Shown: positions 16,172 to 24,917, numbered from the stretch's first letter. The stretch: 64,000 nucleotides of DNA from Syntrophobotulus glycolicus DSM 8271 (GCF_000190635.1 NC_015172.1:1116001-1180000); one strand, 5' to 3'. Notes: generated by a model from the letters alone, not told the origin. A program made the numbers and translations.

Positions 16172-17176
16172 ATGAGCAATACAGAATATAAAAATATCTG
16201 GGTTCTGATCGAAGCGGCCCAGGGAAAAGTCAGAAATGTCAGCCTGGAGCTGATCGGCCGGGGGAAAACGCTGGCTGCGGCCGGCAATGAAAAGCTCGTG
16301 GCGGTGGTGATCGGTGAAGAGACAGACAGCACAGGCCAAACGGCCGCCGCTTATGGCGCCGATGAAGTGATATTCGTCACCGGTGACGAATATCGGGCCT
16401 ACACCCCGGACGCCTATACCCATGCTCTCGTGAAGCTGGCGGAAAAATATCAGCCCGCGGTGATCCTGATCGGGGCGACCCTGAACGGCAAAGACCTGGC
16501 GGCAAGAACCGCCGCCAGACTGCAAACAGGCTCAGTCGCCGACTGTCTGGCGGTGGAAGCCGGGGAAAGCGGCGAGATCATCTGGACAAGGGAAATCCTG
16601 GGCGGCAAAGCCCTGCAGCAGGCCGTTATCTCCACAAGGCCGCAAATCGGGACGGTCAGGCCCGGCGTCTATCCGAAAGGCCAGCCGGACGACACCCGCT
16701 CCGCCGCGGTCATCAGGGAAGATATCCGGATAGCGGCGGCGGAAATCCGCACCAGGCTGGTTGATTTCATCAAAACAGCGGGGAGCGCCGGCCCTAAACT
16801 GGAAGAAGCCGGGATCGTCGTTTCAGGAGGAGCCGGACTGCAAAAGCCGGAGAATTTCTCCCTGATCAAAGAATTGGCAGAGGCCTTGGGTGCTGCCGTA
16901 GGCGCGTCCAGAGCGGCTGTGGATGCCGGCTGGGCTCCCCCGACCCAACAGGTCGGTCAATCCGGCAAAATCATCGGCCCTGATCTCTATATCGCCTGCG
17001 GGATTTCCGGAGCGGCCCAGCACTTGGCGGGGATACACTCGGCCAAGGTGATTGTGGCGATCAATAAAGACCCCGAGGCCCCGATATTCGAGGTTGCCGA
17101 TTATGGCGTGGTCGGAGATTTATTTGAAGTGCTTCCGGCGCTGACGGAAGAAATCCGGAAAATCAAAACAACCTAA
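16172..17176 (+). CDS. fixB: Electron transfer flavoprotein alpha subunit (FixB/EtfA)
   Basis: The 334-residue protein matches ETF alpha. The C-terminal FAD domain shows VVSGGAGLQKPENF, GASRAAVDAGWAPPTQQVGQSG, and HSAKVIVAINKDPEAPIF with the usual end VADYGVVGDLFEVLP. It forms the FAD-bearing heterodimer with FixA and is the last gene of the dehydrogenase/fix operon. A TTTAGGAGG site precedes the start. No clear terminator follows; about 130 bases downstream the sequence changes to repeats and a gene remnant. Confidence 0.95.
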   Translation: MSNTEYKNIWVLIEAAQGKVRNVSLELIGRGKTLAAAGNEKLVAVVIGEETDSTGQTAAAYGADEVIFVTGDEYRAYTPDAYTHALVKLAEKYQPAVILIGATLNGKDLAARTAARLQTGSVADCLAVEAGESGEIIWTREILGGKALQQAVISTRPQIGTVRPGVYPKGQPDDTRSAAVIREDIRIAAAEIRTRLVDFIKTAGSAGPKLEEAGIVVSGGAGLQKPENFSLIKELAEALGAAVGASRAAVDAGWAPPTQQVGQSGKIIGPDLYIACGISGAAQHLAGIHSAKVIVAINKDPEAPIFEVADYGVVGDLFEVLPALTEEIRKIKTT

Positions 17177-17306
17177 AGCGGGCCGCTGAGCTGAAAAGCT
17201 GGTTTTACACCGGCCGGCGCCCGAAGCGTGATGCGGAAAGAGTTTTTGGAACCCCTGTTCTGAAAACTCTTTTCTAATGGGCTGCGGCCCCGGAAAAGGA
17301 GAATGA

Positions 17307-17360
17307 TTTAGCGGCTGGTTGAAGCATAATTTAGCGGATATCTTTGTTGCGATTTAGCGG
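17307..17360. repeat. Three TTTAGCGG repeats with 23-bp periodicity
   Basis: TTTAGCGG occurs at 17307-17314, 17330-17337 and 17353-17360, each 23 bases after the last. Regularly spaced short repeats of this kind are found at the ends of IS21-like elements; no transposase gene is present, so a solitary element end is one possible reading. Confidence 0.65.
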
Positions 17361-17412
17361 ACGGAGTGGTAAACTTAAGCCATGGCCTGGCATAATCGGG
17401 GAAAACACGATC

Positions 17413-17824
17413 GCCGGGCTTCGTTTTGTATCCGATTATGTATCCCTGATCGCCGAGGTAGATTTGAGCAGGGTTTCCGATAAGCGCCGGGACCCGTACA
17501 AAGTAACGAGGCTGTTACAGTCGCTGGCCCGGAATATCTCGACCGAGGCGACCTTAACGGCGATAGGATCATTACCGTGATTCGCGCGGACTGGAGATCG
17601 ACGCAATCGTGGAGTATCCGGACGGAAGATGGGGAGCGTTCGAAATCAAACTCGGCATGGGCGCGGTCGACGAGGCCGCGAATAATCTTATGAAATTTGC
17701 GGCAAAAATAGATACGGAAAAGACGACAGAGCCTGTTGCGCTTACGGTCATAACAGGAAACGGGTTCGCGTACCGCAGACCGGATGGTGTCAATGTTGTG
17801 CCGGTATCGGTACTGACTGCTTAG
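17413..17824 (+). pseudogene. Remnant of an AAA ATPase/DUF4143 protein
   Basis: Two pieces in different frames match the C-terminal half of ATP-binding DUF4143 proteins. The first (to about 17568) reads SRVSDKRRDPYKVTRLLQSL and NISTEATLTAIG; the second (from about 17579) reads RDSRGLEIDAIVEYPDGRW and continues to the end with VVPVSVLTA. The N-terminal P-loop domain is absent and the part between the two pieces is deleted, so the gene is dead. It lies directly after the TTTAGCGG repeats, which suggests that insertion-element activity removed the 5' end. Confidence 0.8.
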
Positions 17825-17890
17825 CTGTGCGGTACTGGCATAGATTGATCTTCGCCGTTAGGCGTCAGAATGAAAGGGAGTGGGCCGGAC

Positions 17891-19270
17891 GTGACCGAAG
17901 AAGAGATCAGGACAATCTTCAACAGGCAAAGAGCGTTTTTTTCCAGCGGAAAAACGCTGGACCTTGATTTCCGGCGGGAAGCGTTAAGGAAACTCAAGAC
18001 GGCTCTGACAGCGGCGGAAGAGGAGATAATCAGCGCTTTGGGCAAGGATCTCAGAAAGCCGCTGCTGGAGTCCTATAGCATGGAGCTGGGGATCGCCGTC
18101 CAGGAAATTGATTTTGCCCTGAAAAATCTCCGGAAATGGGCCAGGCCGCAAAAGGTCAAATCCCCGCTCCTGCTTTTTCCGGCCAAGAGCGCTGTCCTGG
18201 CCGAGCCTTACGGGCTGTCCCTGATCATCAGCCCCTGGAACTATCCGTTCCAGTTGACCTTTTGCCCGCTGGTCAGCGCCATCGCGGCCGGGAACTGCTG
18301 TATCGTCAAACCGTCCGAATATGCCGGGGCTTCGGAGCAGGTGATCAAAACTGTCATCGCCCGGGCCTTTGACAGCAGTTATATCGCGGTGGTTGAGGGG
18401 GATGCCGGGACCGGGGCTTTTTTGCTGGAGCAGGACTTTGACAAGATTTTCTTTACCGGAAGCCCCGCGGTAGGCCGGATCGTCATGGAAAAGGCCGCCC
18501 GGAATCTGGCTTCGGTAACCCTGGAGCTGGGCGGGAAAAGTCCCTGTATCGTTGACCGGGAGGTAAACCCTGAGCTCACGGCCAGACGGATTTTGTTCGG
18601 CAAGCTGGTCAATACGGGGCAGACCTGCATCGCTCCGGACTATCTGATTGTGCACCGGGAAATCAAGGAAAGTTTGTATGCCGCGCTGGGCAAGGGGCTG
18701 CGAGACTTTTTCGGGGAGAACCCGCAGAACAGCCCCGATCTGGGAAGAATCATCAACAAAAGGCATTTTGACAGGCTCAAAGGTTATCTGAGCCAGGGCA
18801 GGATCATCCTCGGCGGCGGTTCAGACGAGAAGGAGCTTTATCTGGAGCCCACGGTCATCGAGGTCGCCGATCTGGAGGCACCCCTGATGCGGGAAGAAAT
18901 CTTCGGGCCGGTCCTGCCGGTCGTCCCATATACCGGTCTGGAAGAGATTGAAGGGATCATTGCCCGCAATCCCAATCCCCTGGCCTTATACTTGTTCACC
19001 CGAAATAAGGAGACAGCCCGGACTCTGACGGCCAGAATTCCATTTGGCGGCGGCTGTGTCAATGATACCCTGTTCCAGGCCGCCAACCAGCACCTGCCGT
19101 TCGGTGGCAGGGGAGGGAGCGGCAGCGGCAGTTATCACGGCAGGTACGGCTTTGAGGCTTTTTCCCATAAAAAAGCGCTGGTGCGCAACCGCTTTGGCTT
19201 TGACCTGTCCCTGAAATATCCGCCTTATCAGGACCGCCACAAATACCTCAGAAAATATTTGATCAGATAG
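17891..19270 (+). CDS. NAD(P)-dependent aldehyde dehydrogenase (class 3/YwdH-like)
   Basis: The protein (459 residues from GTG 17891) is a complete aldehyde dehydrogenase of the shorter class 3 type: ISPWNYPFQLT, FTGSPAVGRIV, the glutamate motif VTLELGGKSP, the catalytic cysteine in NTGQTCIAPDY, and EEIFGPVLPV. A hydrophobic-aromatic C-terminal tail resembles fatty aldehyde dehydrogenases. It would oxidise medium- or long-chain or aromatic aldehydes to acids. GTG 17891 is preferred to the in-frame ATG 17870 because AAAGGGAG sits 10 bases before it. It is transcribed alone after the DUF4143 remnant. Confidence 0.92.
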   Translation: MTEEEIRTIFNRQRAFFSSGKTLDLDFRREALRKLKTALTAAEEEIISALGKDLRKPLLESYSMELGIAVQEIDFALKNLRKWARPQKVKSPLLLFPAKSAVLAEPYGLSLIISPWNYPFQLTFCPLVSAIAAGNCCIVKPSEYAGASEQVIKTVIARAFDSSYIAVVEGDAGTGAFLLEQDFDKIFFTGSPAVGRIVMEKAARNLASVTLELGGKSPCIVDREVNPELTARRILFGKLVNTGQTCIAPDYLIVHREIKESLYAALGKGLRDFFGENPQNSPDLGRIINKRHFDRLKGYLSQGRIILGGGSDEKELYLEPTVIEVADLEAPLMREEIFGPVLPVVPYTGLEEIEGIIARNPNPLALYLFTRNKETARTLTARIPFGGGCVNDTLFQAANQHLPFGGRGGSGSGSYHGRYGFEAFSHKKALVRNRFGFDLSLKYPPYQDRHKYLRKYLIR

Positions 19271-19321
19271 CGGGGGAATGAAGGGGCCAAGGTAAAATTT
19301 TCCCTCTCGGTCCGCCCTGAT

Positions 19322-19450
19322 TTGCTTTATTGATTAAGGTGTGTTATACTCTAATGCGTAATTTTGTTTTGCGACTGCTTGACTCCGATATGTATGGGAT
19401 TTTGGGATTATTGAGCGGGAACTCAATGTTATGAGTTGACTGCTTTTTTT
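19322..19450 (+). promoter_or_regulatory. Promoter and possible attenuator leader of the DEAD-box helicase
   Basis: TTGCTT (19322-19327) and TATACT (19345-19350) are 17 bases apart, about 250 bases before the helicase start. In the long leader, AACTCA (19420-19425) and TGAGTT (19432-19437) form a hairpin, followed by GACTGC and then T7 (19443-19449), a terminator-like structure upstream of the coding region. Long regulated leaders are common for cold-shock helicases. Confidence 0.5.
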
Positions 19451-19602
19451 ATTTCTGAGCAAAGAAAAGAAGAGCTGGCGTCTGTCAAGGGACCGGGCAG
19501 GCGGCTGAAGGATGAATAGGCAGATCAGTTCTCCGGAAGCAGACAGCGAAATGAATACAATATTGTAAATAGTGGTTGTCCACTAAAGAATGGAGAAAAC
19601 AA

Positions 19603-20751
19603 TTGAAATTTGAAGAACTGAACATCATCACCCCGATCATGAAAGCCTTAAAGGCTGAAGGATATGAAGCGCCTACCCCGATCCAGGAACGGGCCATACC
19701 TGCCGTACTGAAGGGGAGGGACCTTCTGGGGTGCGCGCAAACCGGAACGGGAAAGACAGCGGCATTTTCAATCCCCTTGCTGCAGATACTCAGCAGGGAG
19801 AGAATCAACGAGAGGGCGCCCCGTACAATCAGGGCCCTGATTTTAGCCCCGACCCGGGAACTGGCGCTCCAGACCGGAGAGAATCTCCGGGCATATGGGA
19901 AATATCTGGGAATCAAGCATACGGTGATTTTCGGGGGGGTATCGCAGGATGCCCAGACAAGGGCGATGAAAGCGGGAGTGGATATTCTCGTTGCTACCCC
20001 GGGCAGATTGCTTGACCTGATGGGCCAGGGATACGTCAGACTGGATCACATCAAGCTTCTGGTGCTGGATGAGGCGGACCGCATGCTGGACATGGGATTT
20101 GCCCATGATATGAAAAGAATCCTGGCAAAGCTGCCCGCGGCAAAGCAGACCCTGCTGTTCTCCGCTACCATGCCTCCGGAAATGAAAGCCATGGCAGGGG
20201 CGATTTTGTCCAACCCTGTCAAGATCGAGGTGGCTCCGGTGTCATCCACCGCGGACACGATCGACCAGTCGGTTTATTTTGTGGAAAAAAGCGGCAAGAA
20301 AGCGCTGCTCATCGAACTGCTGAGAAATCAATCCGTTGATTCGGCTTTGGTGTTTACCCGGACAAAGCATGGAGCGGATAATGTCGTCAGGGCTCTGGAG
20401 AAAGCCAGGATAAAGGCTCAGGCCATCCATGGCAACAAATCACAGGCAGCCAGGCAGACTGCCTTGAACAATTTCAAGGCGAAGCGCACCAGGGTGCTTG
20501 TGGCGACCGATATTGCGGCCAGAGGGATCGATGTGCAGGAGCTGTCCCACGTCATCAATTTTGACCTGCCCAATATACCCGAAACCTATGTGCACCGCAT
20601 CGGAAGGACCGGAAGAGCGGGGATGGGCGGAACGGCATTATCCTTTTGCGATGATGAGGAGAAGACCTATCTGAGGGATATCCAGAAGCTCATCGCAAGG
20701 GAAATCGCGGTGATCAGGGAGCAGCCTTGCTTACCGGGCGCTGGCAGGTAA
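19603..20751 (+). CDS. DEAD-box ATP-dependent RNA helicase
   Basis: The 382-residue protein carries all core helicase motifs in order: Q-motif (PTPIQERAIP), motif I AQTGTGKTAAF, PTRELA, TPGRLLDL, DEAD in VLDEADRMLDMGF, SATMP, and HRIGRTGRAG. It ends soon after the second RecA-like domain, with no long basic extension, like the short RhlE-type helicases. It would unwind structured RNA in ribosome assembly or mRNA turnover, often at low temperature. TTG 19603 is preferred to TTG 19576 because GGAG lies 7 bases before it and the protein then begins at the conserved KFEELNI. A terminator follows at 20797. Confidence 0.93.
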   Translation: MKFEELNIITPIMKALKAEGYEAPTPIQERAIPAVLKGRDLLGCAQTGTGKTAAFSIPLLQILSRERINERAPRTIRALILAPTRELALQTGENLRAYGKYLGIKHTVIFGGVSQDAQTRAMKAGVDILVATPGRLLDLMGQGYVRLDHIKLLVLDEADRMLDMGFAHDMKRILAKLPAAKQTLLFSATMPPEMKAMAGAILSNPVKIEVAPVSSTADTIDQSVYFVEKSGKKALLIELLRNQSVDSALVFTRTKHGADNVVRALEKARIKAQAIHGNKSQAARQTALNNFKAKRTRVLVATDIAARGIDVQELSHVINFDLPNIPETYVHRIGRTGRAGMGGTALSFCDDEEKTYLRDIQKLIAREIAVIREQPCLPGAGR

Positions 20752-20796
20752 GCGGTCAGGATGATCTGATTAATAGACCGATCTATGGTGGGATAT

Positions 20797-20829
20797 TCCC
20801 GTGGACAAGTGTTTCACGGGATTTTTTTT
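20797..20829 (+). terminator. Rho-independent terminator after the helicase gene
   Basis: TCCCGTG (20797-20803) pairs with CACGGGA (20815-20821), followed by T8. The structure ends transcription of the helicase gene and isolates the sigma factor gene downstream. Confidence 0.85.
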
Positions 20830-20916
20830 ATCAATTTACGGGAAGGGGAACCATTTGGCCCTTCAATCACTCTAATAGGTGTAACAGGTTACAATATCAA
20901 GCACCGGAGGTTGTTT

Positions 20917-21477
20917 ATGGAGATCGTAAACAGGTCGGCTGATCTTTGCCGGGAGGAGAACATCAAGGTCAAGCTGGCCAAGGCAGGCGACAAAGCGGCA
21001 TTCTGCACGTTGATCGACGGCCACAGGCTGGCGCTTTACCGGGTCGCCAGGGGCATTTTAGATTCGGATTTTGACGCGGCCGATGCCATTCAGGAAACCG
21101 TCATTTCGGCGTATACCCATATCGGCGCCTTGAATAAGGACGAGTATTTCAAGACCTGGCTGATCCGGATACTGATCAATGAATGCAAAAAGATTTTGCG
21201 CAAGTCCCGTCAAACGATTTTTATGGAAACCGTAACTGATCAGGCTGTGCTGGATCATTATCCTTCCGACAATGCCGCGTCAGATTTTGTCAACAGGCTG
21301 GATTGGGAGCTCAGACAAGTCATTGTTCTCTACTATTACGAAGATTTTCGGGTCAGCGAGATTGCCCGGATCCTGAGAATCCCCCAGGGCACCGTGAAAT
21401 CCCGTTTGGCCAGGGCCAGAGGCAAGCTTTTAAACTTAATGTCTGTCAAGGGAGAGGAAAAAGATGAAAAGAGATGA
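20917..21477 (+). CDS. ECF-type RNA polymerase sigma factor
   Basis: The 186-residue protein has sigma region 2 (FCTLIDGHRLALYRVARGIL, with DAADAIQETVISAYTHI) and region 4 (VIVLYYYEDFRVSEIARIL then PQGTVKSRLARARGKL). It directs RNA polymerase to alternative promoters. ATG 20917 is chosen because GGAGG lies at 20906-20910. It overlaps the next gene by 14 bases, and that gene encodes a membrane-anchored DUF4179 protein, the usual partner arrangement of such sigma factors. The triggering signal is unknown. Confidence 0.92.
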   Translation: MEIVNRSADLCREENIKVKLAKAGDKAAFCTLIDGHRLALYRVARGILDSDFDAADAIQETVISAYTHIGALNKDEYFKTWLIRILINECKKILRKSRQTIFMETVTDQAVLDHYPSDNAASDFVNRLDWELRQVIVLYYYEDFRVSEIARILRIPQGTVKSRLARARGKLLNLMSVKGEEKDEKR

Positions 21478-22897
21478 GAAACAGCAGGATCTGGCCTCCA
21501 GGCTGGAGATTCCTTCGGTTGTGCCGGACCTGGTCAATGCCAGGATTGATCATACTCTGCAAAATCTTGAACAAAGGAAGAGAAGCCGCAGGCTCACCAA
21601 AAAGAGTATCCTGGTTCTGGCGGCCTGTCTGACCATCATCAGTCTGGGAACATTGGCTGCTTTTGGGCAAAACCTGCCCTTGCTCAATTCTCTGGTCAAG
21701 ATGGTCAATCCGGCGGCAGCGCAAAATTATGAACGTGTCAAGGTCGACATCAGTGGAGGGAAGGCAGGGTCAGCAGGCGGTGCGGGAAAAACCGCAGTCC
21801 ATAAAACGGCAACCGATCAGGGGATAACCCTGACGGTGAACGATTTGGCCTATGACGGAGCTTCCCTTATCATCGGCTTTGAGCTGAGTAAAGCCGGCGG
21901 GTTCGGCAATGATGTGGTGGAAATCGATACGGACCTGCTGCCTTCTTTTCAAAACCCTGAAGACGGCAGGCCTGCAAACTCGGAGAGCCTGGTTGCCGAT
22001 TCCTATTTAACCCCCAAGGACAACGGCGATTATCAGGGGTATGCGGCATTTCATTTTGGTGATCCTGCTCCCAATATCGAAGATAACGGCACGCTGACCT
22101 TAACGGCCTCCAATATTGGGGTAGTGGACAGCACGGGTTTTAAGGAGGTGAACGGGCTGTGGAAGATCGAAACGGGCCTTACGGGAAAAGACATTTACAC
22201 CGCTGCCCAGATCACGGAATCCGGCCTTGAGCATCCGCTGAAGAACGGCAAGGTGGAGTCCGTCAAACTCATCAGAAGCGCCCTCAACAATATGATCAGC
22301 CTGAAAGGCTATGCGACCCCATCTACCGGTTTTCCGGCGGTGCTGCAGGGTTTCTTCATTCTGGACGACCGGGGCAATTGCCTCAACTACAGGTATATTT
22401 TGCGGGAATTCCCGAGGCAAACTGGCCTTGCGGAAGAGGGGAGCTTCAATACCGTCATCAGTCTGATGAGAATACCGGCAGATACGCAAAGGCTGACGGT
22501 AATCCCTTATACATCCGTGAAAGGAAAGGAATCTAAGGTTTATGCGGCAGAGCTTCAACAATTGCCGGTTTCCATTCCCATGCAGGATCAGGAAATGACC
22601 ATTTCCGCTGTGGAGCGCGGTCAGGAGAAACTGACCATCCATTACACGGTGAGCGGGTTTGAGGACAATAAGGCCTATCCCAGCTTCGAGTTTGTCGAAC
22701 AAAACGGGGGCAAAATACCGGCGGCCGCCCAGACCGGAAGAAGAATGAACCCCATGGACTATGAAACCGGCCTCGGGATCTATGAATGGAAAACGGACCG
22801 CGCTCAGGACATCGCCAAAGTGCTGATTCACAGCCAGGAGTATGACCTTCAGAAGGATTTGGCGTTTGACCTTGATCTGACGGAGGATAAAAAGTAA
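21464..22897 (+). CDS. DUF4179 domain membrane protein, likely anti-sigma factor
   Basis: The 477-residue protein has a short charged cytoplasmic N-terminus (about 45 residues), one transmembrane helix (SILVLAACLTIISLGTLAAF) and a long extracellular part with DUF4179-type sequence (TLTVNDLAYDGASLIIGFEL). Proteins of this build, encoded after an ECF sigma factor, hold the sigma factor at the membrane until a signal arrives. The coding overlap with the sigma gene supports 1:1 production. A strong AGGGAGAGG site lies in the end of the sigma gene. A clear terminator follows at 22915. Confidence 0.85.
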   Translation: MKRDEKQQDLASRLEIPSVVPDLVNARIDHTLQNLEQRKRSRRLTKKSILVLAACLTIISLGTLAAFGQNLPLLNSLVKMVNPAAAQNYERVKVDISGGKAGSAGGAGKTAVHKTATDQGITLTVNDLAYDGASLIIGFELSKAGGFGNDVVEIDTDLLPSFQNPEDGRPANSESLVADSYLTPKDNGDYQGYAAFHFGDPAPNIEDNGTLTLTASNIGVVDSTGFKEVNGLWKIETGLTGKDIYTAAQITESGLEHPLKNGKVESVKLIRSALNNMISLKGYATPSTGFPAVLQGFFILDDRGNCLNYRYILREFPRQTGLAEEGSFNTVISLMRIPADTQRLTVIPYTSVKGKESKVYAAELQQLPVSIPMQDQEMTISAVERGQEKLTIHYTVSGFEDNKAYPSFEFVEQNGGKIPAAAQTGRRMNPMDYETGLGIYEWKTDRAQDIAKVLIHSQEYDLQKDLAFDLDLTEDKK

Positions 22898-22914
22898 CCC
22901 TGGATGAAACCTTT

Positions 22915-22966
22915 AGCCCGTGACCGGGAGCGTGAACCCTTTCCACGTCCCCGGTCACGGGCTTTT
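22915..22966 (+). terminator. Rho-independent terminator after the sigma/DUF4179 operon
   Basis: AGCCCGTGACCGGG (22915-22928) pairs with CCCGGTCACGGGCT near 22949-22962 and is followed by TTTT. This is a long, near-perfect stem. Confidence 0.9.
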
Positions 22967-23079
22967 CTATGTGAGGAACTGCCATTAAGAAATTTCTGAA
23001 AAGAAAACGCCGCAGCTCCGCGGCTTACAGCGTCTTTCAATTTTGTTTTATTCAGGTGTACCGGCATAAATGAGTGCTG

Positions 23080-23210
23080 CTATGAACATTCAAGGTGCGC
23101 TTGTTTACAGGGAAGATGGACGGTAAAGGCAGTCCCCTCACTCGCTTTGCTGTCAACAGATAGCTCACCGTGATGAGCGTCAACAATGGGGATGTTTGCA
23201 AGGATTGTGA
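23080..23210 (-). pseudogene. 3' remnant of a histidine kinase gene
   Basis: On the minus strand the sequence reads VDAHHGELSVDSKASEGTAF followed by TVHLP and a short tail to a stop, the typical end of a histidine kinase ATPase domain (G2-box side). Upstream of it the kinase sequence stops and a plus-strand permease-like sequence begins, so no complete gene exists here. Confidence 0.7.
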
Positions 23211-23224
23211 TGCTGTCCGCATGG

Positions 23225-23499
23225 AGCCATCTCGTGCCCTGGCTGGCGGGTATGGTTTTCATCCCTACACTGGCGCGCTGGTGCTTGGCGATCTCAGCGG
23301 CAGCCGCAGGCCGTTTGAAGCTGTCTTGATCGCCCTGATGTATTTTGGCCCGATCAATGATATGTGGAAGTTTGATTTTATGGGCCTGACAAGCAACAAT
23401 GCCACGGTATATCTGACCGTTGCCGCAATTCTGTTCGGCCTGGGAGCGGGGACACAAAGGGGAAAAGAAAAACGCCTGATTGGCGCAAGGAGGCAGTAG
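23225..23499 (+). pseudogene. 3' remnant of a membrane (ABC-2-like) permease gene
   Basis: The plus-strand frame reads FHPYTGALVLGDLSGSRRPF, then VLIALMYFGPIND, a hydrophobic stretch (about 23400-23450), and a basic tail, like the end of an ABC-type export permease. Its upstream part is replaced by the antisense of the kinase remnant at 23080, so both are leftovers joined at about 23215. The exact permease family is uncertain. Confidence 0.5.
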
Positions 23500-23584
23500 T
23501 TTGAAATGAAAAAACCTTGAATATCAACCGTTTTCTGTGTTTTTTCTAAAGTGGATATCAAAAGATGAGAGCCCCTTGTGCCGG

Positions 23585-24355
23585 TTAGCATTTGCCGGTC
23601 AAAAACTCCAGGCTCAGCTGATAAAAGCCATCTTGATTTGTAAGCAGGGCCGGGTGGCCGCCGGTATCAAACAAATGCATTTTACCGTGGCCGATTTTGG
23701 CAAGCAGTTCGCCATAAACCTTTTCAAAATAATCAGGGGCCAGGGCACTGGCGAATTCATCTTCTAAACTGCCGGTCAGAAGAATGTCCGGCTGAAAAGA
23801 GCCCAGGTCCTTGTGGAAAAATCCGCCGATTTCCTTCTGGTGTCTGATCATGGCCCTTGTATCATTATCGACGACCTGTTCCCAGTCCGAACCGTGCATA
23901 GAGGAATAAAACATTCTTGTCTCTGCATCAAGCTTGGAGGCTTCCCTGTCTTCCGTGATATTCTCTGTCAATGCGATAATTGGTTTTTCTCCCTCAAAGC
24001 TGTCGGCGATTACTTTATTGACCAGCTCAGGTGCTTCCAACCCGATATTGACAGCAACCAGAGCACCGCCGCTGCTGCCGATAATATTTGCCTTCGGATA
24101 TTGCTTTTCTCTTAAGAAAGCGATTACCTGTTCAGCTTGATGAAACCATAAATCGGCAGGGAATTCATCAAGCCTGTCTGATTTTCCATGCCCTAAAAAA
24201 TCAATCAGGACAACTTGGAAATCTTTCCGGTACCTTTGTGCAATTTCGGCAAACAGATTGGAGGAAGCCGTATTCCCATGAAGGAGGAGCAACGGCGCGC
24301 CGGCACCAAATTCCGTATAATATATTCTTTGGTTATGAAAATAAAAATGACTCAT
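23585..24355 (-). CDS. Alpha/beta hydrolase
   Basis: The protein (256 residues from ATG 24355) is an alpha/beta-hydrolase fold enzyme. It has the oxyanion motif LLLLHGNTASS, the nucleophile elbow IIGSSGGALVAV, an acidic position in the GSLEDEF region and a histidine in FDTGGHPALL, which together form a full Ser-Asp-His triad. It would hydrolyse an ester, lactone or similar small molecule in the cytoplasm. ATG 24355 is preferred to the more upstream start at 24418 because GGAGGG precedes it. Substrate cannot be inferred. Confidence 0.88.
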   Translation of the reverse strand: MSHFYFHNQRIYYTEFGAGAPLLLLHGNTASSNLFAEIAQRYRKDFQVVLIDFLGHGKSDRLDEFPADLWFHQAEQVIAFLREKQYPKANIIGSSGGALVAVNIGLEAPELVNKVIADSFEGEKPIIALTENITEDREASKLDAETRMFYSSMHGSDWEQVVDNDTRAMIRHQKEIGGFFHKDLGSFQPDILLTGSLEDEFASALAPDYFEKVYGELLAKIGHGKMHLFDTGGHPALLTNQDGFYQLSLEFLTGKC

Positions 24356-24432
24356 CAACCCTCCGCAAGGACCGGTTATTGCGCATTGCGAGGACAACAG
24401 GAACGCTTTATCACTCAAGGATGCAGTTTTTA

Positions 24433-24723
24433 CTATATTTGGGTATCAATGGTGGGATCAGGCGGTGCCGGAATTTTATCATTCGGCAGCGCAATGAGCT
24501 TCCTTGTTGTCGACATTGTTTCTGCGGTTATACAATTTTTAATCATGAAGAGTGTTTCCTCTGGTGACCTGTAACAGTATATTCCAAACCCGCCTGAATA
24601 GGTATAGACATTTTTTTCAGGTGATTGTTTGGGAGCATACACTTCAGCCTGTTCAAGACTGCTTAAATCCAGCCTATTGTTTATGGTAGGAACATAGAAA
24701 TGAGATAGTCCGGCAATTCTCAT
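24433..24723 (-). CDS. Small protein of unknown function
   Basis: An open frame of 96 codons with AGGAGG 10 bases before its ATG. The product (MRIAGLSHFYVPTINNRLDL at the start) is soluble, has several Cys and Tyr residues (GGFGIYCYRSPEETLFMIKN) and a proline-rich end. It is upstream of, and in the same direction as, the hydrolase gene with 77 bases between them. I do not recognise it, and it could be a chance frame, although the ribosome site argues for translation. Confidence 0.45.
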   Translation of the reverse strand: MRIAGLSHFYVPTINNRLDLSSLEQAEVYAPKQSPEKNVYTYSGGFGIYCYRSPEETLFMIKNCITAETMSTTRKLIALPNDKIPAPPDPTIDTQI

Positions 24724-24917
24724 CCAGGATCTCCCTCCTTTATTTCAATAGAGATTAAACCTGAGCAACTAAAATATTTTATTGATGGTTAAGGTGCAAC
24801 GACATTACATATTTAGACAAATTTCGTTCTGTATTCATGTTATATTTCAAGTGTATGTCAAAATGGAAGATCCTGCAGATCATGATCCCCGTTAAGGAAG
24901 GTTGATCGGAAGGCCAC

